Notes: generated by a model not told the origin, from the letters alone. A stretch of DNA of 64,000 nucleotides from an uncultured Croceicoccus sp. (GCF_947496385.1 NZ_CANMCP010000001.1:434001-498000); one strand, 5' to 3'. Counted from the first letter of the stretch, positions 8,846 through 22,553 are shown. Numbers and translations: made by a program.

Positions 8846-9157
8846 ATGGCTGGAATTGGTGAACAACTCGCTAACCATGGGCTCGCGCCGACACGGTGCT
8901 GGCTGTGCGAAAGGCCGCTCGGCGACAGGGTCGAGTATCATCACACGGTGCCGAAAAGCCGCAAGGGCCGCGAAACGGTCGCGGTGCATCCGATCTGCCA
9001 CCGCACGCTCCACGCGCAATTCACGAATGCGGAACTGGCGCGGTTCGGGCAGGATGTCGAATTCCTGCGGCGCAACGACGGCGTTGCAAAATTCCTGCGC
9101 TGGATTGCAAAGCGTCCGCCGGACTTTCACGCGAAAACGCGCGGCCCGCGGAAATAG
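8846..9157 (+). CDS. HNH endonuclease-like protein
   Basis: The 103-residue protein carries C-W-L-C (C18, C21), then Y-H-H-x-V-P (H32-H33) and H-P-I-C-H (48-52), the zinc-binding and beta-beta-alpha-metal arrangement of small HNH nucleases. The DNA target is unknown. Small stand-alone HNH proteins of this kind are widespread in Proteobacteria and are often not linked to restriction systems; no methyltransferase or specificity gene is adjacent. It is transcribed divergently from cpaF with a gap of 75 bases and converges on the ATP synthase operon, whose terminator lies between them. Confidence 0.85.
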   Translation: MAGIGEQLANHGLAPTRCWLCERPLGDRVEYHHTVPKSRKGRETVAVHPICHRTLHAQFTNAELARFGQDVEFLRRNDGVAKFLRWIAKRPPDFHAKTRGPRK

Positions 9158-9197
9158 CAAGGATCACACGGCAAAGAGGAGCGGCGCCGCCCGACGC

Positions 9198-9226
9198 AAA
9201 ACGCCGCCGGAACCTGTCCGGCGGCG
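9198..9226 (-). terminator. Rho-independent terminator of the atp operon
   Basis: A perfect 10-bp stem, CGCCGCCGGA (9202-9211) with TCCGGCGGCG (9217-9226), closes a five-base loop. On the minus strand it is followed by TTTT (9201-9198), which fits termination after atpC. Confidence 0.85.
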
Positions 9227-9249
9227 CTCTCTATGCGATCAATCGCGGT

Positions 9250-9507
9250 TCAGCCTGCGACGTGTTCGGCCAGCACGGTCAGCCTGCCGTCGGCCACCTC
9301 GGCGAAACCGCCCGCGACCTCAATTTCGTCGGGCGTCGCACCCTGCGAGGCGAAGACCTGGATCTTGCCGTCGCGAATGGTCGACATGAACGGGGCATGC
9401 CCCTCCAGAACGCCGAACTCACCGTTGCTGCCGGGGACGACCACCATGTGGACCTCCTCCGACCGCACCAGCTTGGCCGGGGTGACGAGTTCGAAATGCA
9501 GCGGCAT
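9250..9507 (-). CDS. atpC: ATP synthase F1 epsilon subunit
   Basis: The 85-residue protein corresponds to the N-terminal beta-sandwich domain of epsilon, with F-E-L-V-T-P, the [17 protein letters not shown] segment and a G-G-F-A-E-V strand. The two-helix C-terminal inhibitory domain found in E. coli epsilon (139 residues) is missing, as in many Alphaproteobacteria with short epsilon subunits. It is the last gene of the atpHAGDC operon, five bases after atpD, and is followed by a hairpin terminator. Epsilon links gamma to the c-ring and, in longer versions, regulates ATPase activity, so this short form probably lacks that brake. Confidence 0.95.
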   Translation of the reverse strand: MPLHFELVTPAKLVRSEEVHMVVVPGSNGEFGVLEGHAPFMSTIRDGKIQVFASQGATPDEIEVAGGFAEVADGRLTVLAEHVAG

Positions 9508-9512
9508 GGCGA

Positions 9513-11902
<2,390 letters not shown>

Positions 11903-11930
11903 TTCGGCTCCCTATCTGGTGTGAACCGGC

Positions 11931-14025
<2,095 letters not shown>

Positions 14026-14058
14026 GCGCGTAATGCCCCTTGTTCAATAGCGTAAAAG

Positions 14059-14086
14059 ATTATGTCCGTTCAAAGACGGTTTCCAA
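14059..14086 (-). promoter_or_regulatory. Probable promoter of the atpHAGDC operon
   Basis: On the minus strand TTGGAA (14086-14081), a 16-base spacer and CATAAT (14064-14059) resemble a sigma-70-type promoter. A start near 14052 would leave a leader of about 27 bases carrying the atpH ribosome binding site. Confidence 0.45.
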
Positions 14087-14234
14087 ACCCGTGCACCGCG
14101 AAACGGGGCGCGGTTGCGTCCTTCACGCTGGCGCGCCTAGCAATACGCTTCGCAAATGACAACCGCTTCGCATCGCTTCTTCGCGGCGCATGGCGCAGAT
14201 GCCCGCTTTCGGCACGATCTGCGGCGTGGGCCGC

Positions 14235-15869
14235 TCAATCCGTTATATCGTCGCCCTCGCCAAGAACCGCGTCCGCCGACGGTTCGCAGATATAGGTCAG
14301 CCGCTCGTTGGGCATGTCCGGCAGCATCGCGCGAATCGCGTCCTGATTCTCGCCAAGTTCGCGGGCCGCGTCCTCTCCACCGCCGCATGCGGGCGCCTGA
14401 TACTGCCCGCGCGCCTCGCGTGCCGCGTTCATCACGGACAGGTCGACGAGGAAGCGATCGGTCGTGAAGATCCGCTTTTCCGGGTCGTAGCGATTGACCG
14501 ACACGGTCTGCTCCGAATTGGGGACGAGCACGCGCGACCATTCGCCGTTCGACAGGCCGTATTGCGTCCGTCCGTTCACGCAGCCCTCCGCGTCCCAGCC
14601 GAGCGCGATATCGCTGGCATCCGACACGGTCACGCGGCTGCGTTCGGGCACGAGCCGGCAGGTAAAGCGGCCCGTCTGCATGTCGGGCGAGACGAGCGCG
14701 CGGTCCGTCGGTTGTTCGAGCGCGGCCTGCTGCGCCGCTTCGCCGCGCCGTTCGATCTCGGCAATGCCGGGACGCGAAAACCACGCGACGAGCGCACCCA
14801 AAAGCGCGACGCCCGCAAACACGCCACAGGCGAGCGCCGCCTCGCGCCGGTCGCGATCATACAGAACCACGGTGCCGATCACGGCCAGCACCATCACGGC
14901 CAGCAACGCCCCCGCGAGTGCCATCATCGTCTCGCGCTGGTCCAGCGCCTCGAGCTCGGCGCGGCGACCGGCGCGTTCGGCCTCGTCGCGCAGGCGGGCG
15001 GCGGCCGCGGCCTGCCGGGCCTGCATCGCGCTGGCCTCGCGCATGGCGCGGGCGTCCTGCTGCGCGTCATATTCGCCCATCGACCGGCAGGGCTGCGCGT
15101 TGAAGCGTGCATTCACCCCGGCCTCGCGCAGGAAGGGGGCGATTTCGCGCATGGATACGGCAAAGTAGAACTCGGAATCGCTGCCGTTGTCGCTGATCGT
15201 GCCAAAGCTGTTGACGCCGACGACGCGGCCACACGGGTCGAGCAGCGGCCCGCCCGAATTGCCGACCCCGATGGGCGCGGTATGCAGGATCGTGTCGTAC
15301 TGGCTCGCCGTGCGTCCGCCCGAAACCTGCCCGCGCGATTTTACCGGAGCCTGCGGCGAGGTCAGCGCACCGAGGCCGAGCCCGATCGCCTGGTCCACAT
15401 TCGCCGGATAGCCGACCGCGAACACGTCCGAACCATCCCCGACCGCCCCGGAATACAGCGTCGCCACCGGCAGCGTCGCATCCTCGGTCAGTTCGATAAG
15501 CGCAAGGTCCACATCGGACGCAACCCGTACGATCCGCGCGAAATAGCCGCTCTTCCCCTGCGCCGGCACCACGCCGAGCTGTAACCGTTCATCCTCCAGC
15601 AGCGGGGCCAGCACGTGTGCATTGGTCACGATGAGCTTCGGCGTGACGGCAAAGCCGGTGCCATGCCCGATCACGTCATAGCCGGCCGAATCGCGCTGCA
15701 CGATGACGACGCGGACCACGCTGCGCGCCGCCGCGTTGATGTCGGCGGTATCGGCGCGAGCGGTCGCGGGCACGCAGATCGCGATGCACGCCGCCAGAAG
15801 GGCAACGAATCCCATGATGGCAAGCCACCCCCTCCGCACGAGAGGCGCCCCCATGGAAGGCATCGTCAT
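14235..15869 (-). CDS. Membrane-anchored trypsin-like serine protease
   Basis: The 544-residue product begins with a hydrophobic segment (about 15-38) that is a signal peptide or anchor, followed by a chymotrypsin-fold domain with H85 in V-T-N-A-H-V, D121 in S-D-V-D-L-A and S205 in G-V-G-N-S-G-G-P-L. After it comes an Ala/Arg/Glu-rich coiled coil (about 265-310), two hydrophobic segments (about 315-370) and a C-terminal domain of about 170 residues that I do not recognise. No PDZ domain is visible, so it is not a standard DegP/HtrA. ATG 15869 was chosen over upstream in-frame starts because of an AGGAC site seven bases before it. It follows no obvious partner gene. Confidence 0.85.
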   Translation of the reverse strand: MTMPSMGAPLVRRGWLAIMGFVALLAACIAICVPATARADTADINAAARSVVRVVIVQRDSAGYDVIGHGTGFAVTPKLIVTNAHVLAPLLEDERLQLGVVPAQGKSGYFARIVRVASDVDLALIELTEDATLPVATLYSGAVGDGSDVFAVGYPANVDQAIGLGLGALTSPQAPVKSRGQVSGGRTASQYDTILHTAPIGVGNSGGPLLDPCGRVVGVNSFGTISDNGSDSEFYFAVSMREIAPFLREAGVNARFNAQPCRSMGEYDAQQDARAMREASAMQARQAAAAARLRDEAERAGRRAELEALDQRETMMALAGALLAVMVLAVIGTVVLYDRDRREAALACGVFAGVALLGALVAWFSRPGIAEIERRGEAAQQAALEQPTDRALVSPDMQTGRFTCRLVPERSRVTVSDASDIALGWDAEGCVNGRTQYGLSNGEWSRVLVPNSEQTVSVNRYDPEKRIFTTDRFLVDLSVMNAAREARGQYQAPACGGGEDAARELGENQDAIRAMLPDMPNERLTYICEPSADAVLGEGDDITD

Positions 15870-16023
15870 GTCATGTCCTGTCGGCGCGGTGTGTCGCATG
15901 GGCAGCGCCTTTAACGCGGTTTCGCGCCCTTGGGCAGGGGGCAATCGCCCGCGCGGCGCTTTCGCCTTTTACCCGCGCACCGGTTGCGGGTAGGATCGCC
16001 GCCATCGGGCAAGGAGCGAAACG

Positions 16024-16548
16024 ATGACTCAATCGGCATGGACGGATGGCGGCGCGGGCGTGACGATCCGCTGGGGCAGGGCGCCGACCGCGGTGGGCGA
16101 CGTTCTGGTCGCGGCGAGCGATGCGGGCGTTTGCCGTGTGGCGTTCGGCAAGGGGCGCGAGGATCTCGCAACGCTTTTTCCCCGGGCCGATCTCGTCGAA
16201 GGGGGGGAGGATTTCGCCCCGCTTCTCGCGCGCGTGGTGGCGGCGGTCGAATCGCCGGGCGGCGTGGCGGATATTCCGCTCGATACCGGCGGGACGGTCT
16301 TTCAAAAGCGCGTGTGGCAGGCGCTTCGCGATATTCCGGCGGGCGAGACGCGGTCCTATGGTGCGCTTGCCGCCGGGCTGGGGCAGGCGGGGGCATCGCG
16401 CGCGGTCGGCCGGGCCAATGGCGCCAACCGGGTGGCGGTGCTGATCCCGTGCCACCGGGTCGTGCGGGCGGACGGGGCGCTGGGCGGTTACGAGTATGGT
16501 CCGGCGATCAAGCGGGAACTGCTGCGGCGTGAGGGGCTGACCTTCTAA
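16024..16548 (+). CDS. ogt: Methylated-DNA--protein-cysteine S-methyltransferase
   Basis: This suicide repair protein removes alkyl groups from O6-alkylguanine. The 174-residue product has the F-Q-x-x-V-W-Q-A-L helix, the R-A-V-G-x-A-N DNA-recognition helix with its arginine finger, and the active-site I-P-C-H-R-V with acceptor C143. An AAGGAG site precedes the ATG. Its stop codon overlaps the stop of the convergent photolyase gene by four bases (CTAA), so two direct-reversal DNA repair genes share their 3' ends. Confidence 0.95.
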   Translation: MTQSAWTDGGAGVTIRWGRAPTAVGDVLVAASDAGVCRVAFGKGREDLATLFPRADLVEGGEDFAPLLARVVAAVESPGGVADIPLDTGGTVFQKRVWQALRDIPAGETRSYGALAAGLGQAGASRAVGRANGANRVAVLIPCHRVVRADGALGGYEYGPAIKRELLRREGLTF

Positions 16549-18113
16549 TCCCGCGCCCATCCCGCGCGCGCGGGTGCGAGGGTTTCCAGAAACGCGTCGG
16601 CGCTGGCCATGTATTCGTCCCGCCGTTCCTCCTTCATCCGGTCCCATGTCGAATAGACGCGGGCGACGCGGTTGTTGCGCTCCAGCAATCGCCGGTTGCG
16701 CACCATGAAATGCCAGTAAAGCGCGTTGAACGGACAGGCGCCTTCGCCCGTTTTCTTCGACACCGAATAATGGCAATCGCGGCAATAGTCCGACATCTTG
16801 TTGATGTAATTGCCCCCCGCGGCATAGGGTTTCGATGCGAGCCGCCCCTTGTCCGCCCAGAGCGCCATCGCGGCCACGTTCGGCAATTCCACCCATTCAT
16901 ACGCATCGGCATAGACGACGAGGAACCAGTCCTCGACATCCTGCGGCACGATCCCGGCGATGAGTGCGAAATTGCCGAGGATCATCAGCCGCTGAATATG
17001 ATGGGCATGGGCATTGTCCCGGGTCGAGCGCACGCAATCGTCGATGCATCGCATGTCCGTCTCGCCGGTCCAGTAGAATTCGGGCAGCGGCCGGTCCGCG
17101 TCCAATGCGTTCGCCTCGGCCAGCTCCGGCATTTCGAGCCAGTACATGCCGCGGATATATTCGCGCCAGCCGATGATCTGCCGGATGAACCCCTCCACCG
17201 CGTTCAGGGGCGCGTCGCCCGCGTCATACGCCGCCTCCGCCCGGCGGCACACCGCCACGGGGTCGAGCAGGCTGAGATTGATCGAGGTTGAGAGCAGCGA
17301 GTGGAACAGATCGTCCTCGCCATGCACCATCGCGTCCTGATACTTCCCGAAAAGGGGCAGGCGGTCGGCGATGAATGCATCCACGGCCTTCTCCGCCTCG
17401 TCCGCGGTGACGGGCCAAGCGAAGCCGTCGGTGGTGCCGAAATGGTCGGGAAACTCCCGCTCCACCATGGCGATCACCGCGCGCGTGGTCGCGTCGGGCG
17501 CAAATTTTGGGGCCGGGGGTGGTTCCATCGAATCGTCGGGACCGGCCCGATTCTCGTGGTCGTAGTTCCATTTGCCGCCCGCCGGTTCGGGCGCGGCATC
17601 GCCGTCCGCTTCTTCCATGAGCAGGCCGGTGTTGCGCCGCATCTCGCGATAGAAATATTCCATGCGCAATTCGCCGCGCCCCTGTGCCCAGCCGATGAAT
17701 TCGGGGATGGAACACAGATAGCGGTCGTCGGGCACGATCTCCATCTCGCAGGGGAGCGGGCCCATCAATCCCTTGAACGCCTTGTCGAGCCGCCATTCCC
17801 CCGGCTCCACCACCCGCACCAGATCGGCATCGTGCCTCTCTGCCGCACGCATGATTTCGCCGGTCAGGCTTCCCGTATTGTCGGGGTCGCACAGTTCGAC
17901 GTAATCGACGGTCCAGCCATCGCTGCGCAAGCTTTCCGCAAAATGGCGCATCGCGGACAGGATCAGCGCGATCTTCTGCTTGTGATGCTTCACATAGGTG
18001 CACTCCTCGCGCACCTCCATCAACAGGACCACGGTGTCGCCCTTGTCGCAATCGCGCAGGGAGGCGAGGCCGGGCGAAAGCTGATCGCCCAGTACGGGGA
18101 CGAGAACGGGCAC
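16545..18113 (-). CDS. Iron-sulfur bacterial cryptochrome/photolyase (PhrB/FeS-BCP family)
   Basis: The 522-residue protein begins with the L-G-D-Q-L-S-P flavoprotein segment and ends with a cysteine-rich region: Y-C-R-D-C-H-Y plus G-A-C-P-F-N near the C-terminus, with an earlier C-I-D-D-C. Four such cysteines bind a [4Fe-4S] cluster in PhrB-type (6-4) photolyases. The helical FAD domain between them has the R-x-Y-I-R-G-M-Y-W and H-H-I-Q-R-L-M motifs. The start is taken as GTG 18113, seven bases after the gst stop; the ATG at 18215 would overlap gst by about 95 bases. It is the last gene of the priA-gst-photolyase run. Confidence 0.93.
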   Translation of the reverse strand: MPVLVPVLGDQLSPGLASLRDCDKGDTVVLLMEVREECTYVKHHKQKIALILSAMRHFAESLRSDGWTVDYVELCDPDNTGSLTGEIMRAAERHDADLVRVVEPGEWRLDKAFKGLMGPLPCEMEIVPDDRYLCSIPEFIGWAQGRGELRMEYFYREMRRNTGLLMEEADGDAAPEPAGGKWNYDHENRAGPDDSMEPPPAPKFAPDATTRAVIAMVEREFPDHFGTTDGFAWPVTADEAEKAVDAFIADRLPLFGKYQDAMVHGEDDLFHSLLSTSINLSLLDPVAVCRRAEAAYDAGDAPLNAVEGFIRQIIGWREYIRGMYWLEMPELAEANALDADRPLPEFYWTGETDMRCIDDCVRSTRDNAHAHHIQRLMILGNFALIAGIVPQDVEDWFLVVYADAYEWVELPNVAAMALWADKGRLASKPYAAGGNYINKMSDYCRDCHYSVSKKTGEGACPFNALYWHFMVRNRRLLERNNRVARVYSTWDRMKEERRDEYMASADAFLETLAPARAGWARD

Positions 18114-18120
18114 CCGCGGA

Positions 18121-18753
18121 TCAGTCCAGCATGGGGCGAAAACCCGGCTCCGCCTTGGCCATGGCGGCGCGATAGGCGGGGCGTTCCCCGATCCGGCGCA
18201 GATAGGCACGGGCATTGGGGCATGTGTCGAGGTCGAAATTGATGAACATGCGCCCCGTGGTCATGACGAAAACGATCATGATGTCGGCCAGCGTCAGCCG
18301 CTCGCCTGCGAAAAACGGCGCCTCGCCCAGCCGCTTTTCCAGCATGGACCAGGACCGGCGTTTCCGGTCGACGAAGAAGAAGGGCGGCTCCTCCAGATCG
18401 GCCATGACGACCACCGCCTCCATGTACATGTTCGGCATCAGCGTGCCGTTGGCGAAATGAAACCAGTAAAGGAAATCGACGTAATCGGGATCGTCCGGTT
18501 GCGGCGTCAGCGCGCCATCGTTGTAACGCGCGTCGATATACTGGCAGATTGCCGCGCTTTCGCCGAGGATCCGGCCGTCATCCTCGATCACGGGGGCGAG
18601 GCCCATGGGATGGATGGTCTTGAGCGCTTCGGGGGCGAGCTTGTTATCCTCCCGCCGTTCGTGTCGCACCATCCGGTACGGAAGCCCGATTTCCTCGCAT
18701 AGCCAGATGACCCGCTCGGACTGGGACACGCCGAGATGATGGACAGTGAGCAA
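18121..18753 (-). CDS. Glutathione S-transferase family protein
   Basis: The 210-residue protein has a thioredoxin-like N-terminal domain starting H-H-L-G-V-S-Q-S-E-R-V-I-W, with the conserved cis-proline in G-L-A-P-V-I and the E-S-A-A-I glutathione-binding motif, followed by the all-helical C-terminal domain with A-D-I-M-I. The serine-rich N-terminal motif suggests a serine-type GST, as is common in bacteria. Substrate unknown. It lies 17 bases after priA and 7 before the photolyase gene on the same strand, so all three are probably co-transcribed. Confidence 0.9.
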   Translation of the reverse strand: MLTVHHLGVSQSERVIWLCEEIGLPYRMVRHERREDNKLAPEALKTIHPMGLAPVIEDDGRILGESAAICQYIDARYNDGALTPQPDDPDYVDFLYWFHFANGTLMPNMYMEAVVVMADLEEPPFFFVDRKRRSWSMLEKRLGEAPFFAGERLTLADIMIVFVMTTGRMFINFDLDTCPNARAYLRRIGERPAYRAAMAKAEPGFRPMLD

Positions 18754-18770
18754 TGTACGCCTTTCGCAGT

Positions 18771-20981
18771 TCAGACAAAACTATACGGGTCGATGTCGAT
18801 GCCGACCCGAACGCCCGATGGAAATGCAAGCGAGCCGAGCCAGTTCCGGAGCGTATCCTGCAATGCCGCGCTCCGCCTCGCGTAGATCAATAGGCGATAA
18901 CGGTAACGATTGCGTAAAAGCGACAGCGGCGCGGGCGCGGGGCCATACACGGCGAGATCGTCCATGCGCGGCGCGGCGCCGCCGATGGCGCGGGCCGCAT
19001 CGCGGGCTTCGGCCTCGTCCTCGCTCGACACGATGATCGCGGCCCACCGGCCAAAGGGCGGGGCGCCCGCATGGCGGCGTGCCTCCGTCTCCGCGGCATA
19101 GAACGCATCGCGGTCGCCGGCTGCAAGCGCGGCAATGACGGGGGCTTCGGGGTGGCGGGTCTGGATCATCACCTCGCCCGCTTTTTTCGCGCGGCCAGCC
19201 CGGCCCGCGACCTGCGCGATCTGTTGATACGAGCGTTCGGCGGCGCGCAGGTCGCCCCCTTCGAGGCCGAGATCCGCGTCGATCACCCCGACGAGCGTGA
19301 GTTCGGGAAAATGATAGCCCTTGGTGACGAGCTGCGTGCCGACGATCACGTCGATCGCCCCGGCATGCGCGGCATCGACGAAGGCGCCGATCTTTTCCGG
19401 ATTCGACAGCGTGTCGGAGGTGACGACGGCGGTGCGCGCCTCGGGGAAAATCTGCGAGACCTCGTCGGCGATACGCTCCACGCCGGGGCCGCAGGCGGTG
19501 AGGCAATCGCGCTCCCCGCATTCGGGGCAGGCTTCGGGGCTGGGCACTTCGTGGCCGCAATGATGACAGGCGAGCCGCGCCGACAGCCGGTGTTCGACCA
19601 GCCACGCCGAACAGTTCGGGCATTGAAAGCGATACCCGCAATTGCGGCACAGCGTCAGCGGCGCATAACCCCGCCGATTGAGGAAGAGCAGCGCCTGCTC
19701 CCCCCGGTCCAGCCGTTCGCGCATCGCCTCCACCAGCGGCGGCGCGATCCAGCGGCCGCGCGGCGGGACCTGTTCGCGCAGGTCGACGATGGCGATGTCG
19801 GGCAGGTTCGCGCCGCCGAACCGCGCCGGCAGGTCGAGCTTTTCATACACGCCCGCCTCCGCCATCTGCAGGCTTTCGAGCGCGGGCGTCGCGCTGGCGA
19901 GGATGACGGGCGCACCTTCGAACCGGGCGCGCATCACGGCGACGTCGCGCGCATTGTAACGCACGCCGTCGTCCTGCTTGAAGCTGATCTCGTGCGCTTC
20001 GTCGACGACGATCAGGCCAAGCCGCGCAAATGGCAGGAACAACGCCGAACGCGCACCCACCACCACTTGTGCGCTGCCGCTCGCCACCTGCCGCCAGGCG
20101 CGGCGCCGTTCGGACGATTTCTGGTTCGAGTGCCACACCACCGGGGCCACGCCAAAGCGCGCCTCGAACCGCTTGAGGAAATTCTCGGTCAGCGCGATTT
20201 CGGGGAGCAGGACCAGCACTTGCCGATCGCTGCGGATCGCCTCGGCCACCGCTTCGAAATAGACCTCGGTCTTGCCCGAGCCCGTCACCCCGTCGAGGAG
20301 GAAGGGCGCGAACCGCCGCTCTGCCACCGCGGCGACGAAGCGGTCGGCGACCGCCTGCTGCCCATCGTTGAGCGCGGGCGGCGCATGGGCCGGATCGGCG
20401 GCGGGGTAGGGGCGGTCGATGTCCACCTGTACCGGTTCCAGCGCGCCCGCATTCACCAGCCCGCGCAGGACGGCCTCCGACACCTCGGACAGGGCGGACA
20501 GTTCGCGAATGGTGCCCTGTTCGCCCTGAAGCGCGTCCAGCGCACGTTCGCGCTGCGGCGTCATGCGGCCCGGATCCTCGCCCGTGAGCCGGTATTCGGT
20601 GATGCTGCCCCCGCCGCGCAGCGCCGCGCCGGAGGACAGCGCCATGCGCGCGACGCTGCTCATCGAGGCACAATAATAATCGGCGGTCCATTCGATCAAC
20701 CGGCGCAGCGGCGCCGACAGCGGCGGCACCGGCATCACGTCGAGGATCGGGCGCAGCTTCGCAAACGGAACCGGCGCGCCGGGAAGGCGTTCCGTCTCCC
20801 ACACGATCCCCGTGACCTGCCGGGGGCCGAGCGGTGCGATGACCACGCTCCCCGGCTCCACGTCAAGCGATGGGGGCACGGTATAGTCGAGCGGCCCCAG
20901 CGCCGCGTTCATGACGAGCAGGCGGACACGCGCGCGCCCCGCGGGCGGCGTTTCGGAGGGGGAGGTTTCGGTCTGGTTCAT
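18771..20981 (-). CDS. priA: Primosomal protein N' (replication restart helicase)
   Basis: PriA loads the replisome at stalled forks. The 736-residue product has the N-terminal 3'-end-binding domain, Walker A in G-V-T-G-S-G-K-T-E-V-Y, the DEAH box V-V-D-E-A-H-E, and the zinc-binding insert with eight cysteines (C-x-x-C pairs from C-R-N-C through C-P-E-C-G-E-R-D-C), then the helicase C-domain with Q-V-A-G-R-A-G-R-A. The start at 20981 (M-N-Q-T-E-T) matches the position where conserved sequence begins; the longer open frame upstream crosses the divergent gene and was rejected. Confidence 0.96.
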   Translation of the reverse strand: MNQTETSPSETPPAGRARVRLLVMNAALGPLDYTVPPSLDVEPGSVVIAPLGPRQVTGIVWETERLPGAPVPFAKLRPILDVMPVPPLSAPLRRLIEWTADYYCASMSSVARMALSSGAALRGGGSITEYRLTGEDPGRMTPQRERALDALQGEQGTIRELSALSEVSEAVLRGLVNAGALEPVQVDIDRPYPAADPAHAPPALNDGQQAVADRFVAAVAERRFAPFLLDGVTGSGKTEVYFEAVAEAIRSDRQVLVLLPEIALTENFLKRFEARFGVAPVVWHSNQKSSERRRAWRQVASGSAQVVVGARSALFLPFARLGLIVVDEAHEISFKQDDGVRYNARDVAVMRARFEGAPVILASATPALESLQMAEAGVYEKLDLPARFGGANLPDIAIVDLREQVPPRGRWIAPPLVEAMRERLDRGEQALLFLNRRGYAPLTLCRNCGYRFQCPNCSAWLVEHRLSARLACHHCGHEVPSPEACPECGERDCLTACGPGVERIADEVSQIFPEARTAVVTSDTLSNPEKIGAFVDAAHAGAIDVIVGTQLVTKGYHFPELTLVGVIDADLGLEGGDLRAAERSYQQIAQVAGRAGRAKKAGEVMIQTRHPEAPVIAALAAGDRDAFYAAETEARRHAGAPPFGRWAAIIVSSEDEAEARDAARAIGGAAPRMDDLAVYGPAPAPLSLLRNRYRYRLLIYARRSAALQDTLRNWLGSLAFPSGVRVGIDIDPYSFV

Positions 20982-21084
20982 GGGCCGCGCCCCATATGGG
21001 ACGCCGAAACGCACAACACAACGCGGCAGCATCGCCGCATGGCCCGGCGACCAAGCGGGCCGACTGGTGAAGGAAAGACCGACG

Positions 21085-21792
21085 ATGGAAATGACGACCA
21101 CCCCCGCGAGCCGCCGCCGTTTCATCGGCCTTTCCATGATGGGCGCCGCGGCGATGACGCTGCCGGGCTGCGCCAGCTATGGCGGGTTCAGCCTCGACGA
21201 GGCGATCCGCCGGCTTCTCACCATATCGAGCGTGAATGCGTTCGACCGGATGCTGGCGCCCGGCGGATTCTACGATACGCAGATCGCCTCGCTCGACCTC
21301 GGCACGATGCTTGGCGGGGTGCGCGGCGGGGCGGTGGAACGCATTCTCGGTTCCTCGCTGGTGCGGGACCGGATGGCACGCGCGCTCTATGACGTGGCGG
21401 CCGACGGGGCCGCGGCCGCCGCGCCCGCCGTCGCCGATGCGATCCGCGTCGTGGGCATTCGCAATGCCATCGACCTTATCCGCGGCGGCGATACCGCGGC
21501 GACCGGCTTTCTGCGCGCGAGCATGGGCCGCCGGCTCATCGACGTGATGCTGCCGGAGGTGCGCGATGCGATGCGGATCATCGACGACCCGCTGCTCGGT
21601 CCGGCGCTGTCCGACCTTGCCGGTGTGGATATTCAACGGGTTACGGGGCGTTTCACAGACGAGGTCGAGAATACGATCTGGACCCAGATCGGCCGGGAAG
21701 AGGCGTATATCCGCGAAAACCCGGACAGCACGAACGATCCGCTCATCCGCCGGGTCTTCGGACTGAACGACCTGGGCGATGCGGTGCTGTGA
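21085..21792 (+). CDS. DUF4197 domain lipoprotein
   Basis: The 235-residue product starts with S-R-R-R-F-I-G-L-S, a twin-arginine-like signal, then a hydrophobic stretch ending in L-P-G-C (lipobox). The remainder is the DUF4197 family domain, made of helices with A-x-D-x-x-R-x-x-x-L and a C-terminal W-x-x-I-x-x-E-E-x-x-I-R-x-N-P. Function is unknown. AAGGAAAG lies upstream of the ATG. It is divergent from priA and followed by a 95-base gap before the transaldolase gene. Confidence 0.88.
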   Translation: MEMTTTPASRRRFIGLSMMGAAAMTLPGCASYGGFSLDEAIRRLLTISSVNAFDRMLAPGGFYDTQIASLDLGTMLGGVRGGAVERILGSSLVRDRMARALYDVAADGAAAAAPAVADAIRVVGIRNAIDLIRGGDTAATGFLRASMGRRLIDVMLPEVRDAMRIIDDPLLGPALSDLAGVDIQRVTGRFTDEVENTIWTQIGREEAYIRENPDSTNDPLIRRVFGLNDLGDAVL

Positions 21793-21887
21793 TCATGGCG
21801 GGGTGGCGTCGGCGGCGGGGGATGCATATAGGCGGGGTCAGATTCGTATTTGACGCATGACCGCATTTTTCGCGAAGGGCACTACCC

Positions 21888-22541
21888 ATGAAATTCTTTG
21901 CCGACACCGCCGACACCGCCGAAATTCGCGAGCTGGCCGAAACCGGACTGCTCGACGGGGTGACGACCAACCCGTCGCTGATCGCGAAATCGGGCCGTGA
22001 TTTCAAGGAAGTGACGAAGGAAATCTGCGGCCTGACCGATGGCCCGGTGTCGGCCGAGGTCGTCGCGCTCGACCATGAAACGATGATGCGCGAGGCCGAG
22101 GTTCTGCGCAAGATCGCGGACAATGTGTGTATCAAGGTGCCGCTGACGATCGACGGGCTGAAGACCTGTAGCAAGCTCACCGACGATGGCACGATGGTCA
22201 ACGTCACCCTGTGCTTTTCCGCCAATCAGGCGCTGCTGGCCGCGAAAGCGGGCGCGACCTTCGTGTCCCCCTTCATCGGGCGGCACGACGACAATGGCAT
22301 CGACGGCATGCATCTGATCGAGGACATGCGCCTTATCTACGACAATTACGGGTTCGAGACGCAGATTCTCGCCGCGTCGATCCGCCATGCGACCCATGTG
22401 CTGCAGGCGGCGAAGATCGGCGCCGATGTCGCAACCATGCCGCCCAAGGTGATCAAGGCGCTGGCCGATCACGTGCTGACGCAAAAGGGGCTTGAGGGGT
22501 TCACCGCCGACTGGGCGAAGACCGGCCAGAGCATACTTTAA
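21888..22541 (+). CDS. fsa: Transaldolase / fructose-6-phosphate aldolase family
   Basis: The 217-residue protein is a single-domain TIM-barrel transaldolase of the short (type 3B / FSA-like) class. It starts M-K-F-F-A-D-T-A-D, has G-V-T-T-N-P-S-L near residue 24, the Schiff-base lysine in C-I-K-V-P-L-T (K83), and V-S-P-F-I-G-R plus D-G near 126-139. Such enzymes act in the non-oxidative pentose phosphate pathway or as fructose-6-phosphate aldolases; sequence alone does not separate the two. A GAAGGG site precedes the ATG. cobT starts 12 bases downstream. Confidence 0.95.
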   Translation: MKFFADTADTAEIRELAETGLLDGVTTNPSLIAKSGRDFKEVTKEICGLTDGPVSAEVVALDHETMMREAEVLRKIADNVCIKVPLTIDGLKTCSKLTDDGTMVNVTLCFSANQALLAAKAGATFVSPFIGRHDDNGIDGMHLIEDMRLIYDNYGFETQILAASIRHATHVLQAAKIGADVATMPPKVIKALADHVLTQKGLEGFTADWAKTGQSIL

Positions 22542-22553
22542 GAGAACCTCGGC

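Noticed and set aside
8846-9157. HNH gene as part of a restriction or defence system
   Set aside because: No methyltransferase, specificity, helicase or other defence gene is adjacent.
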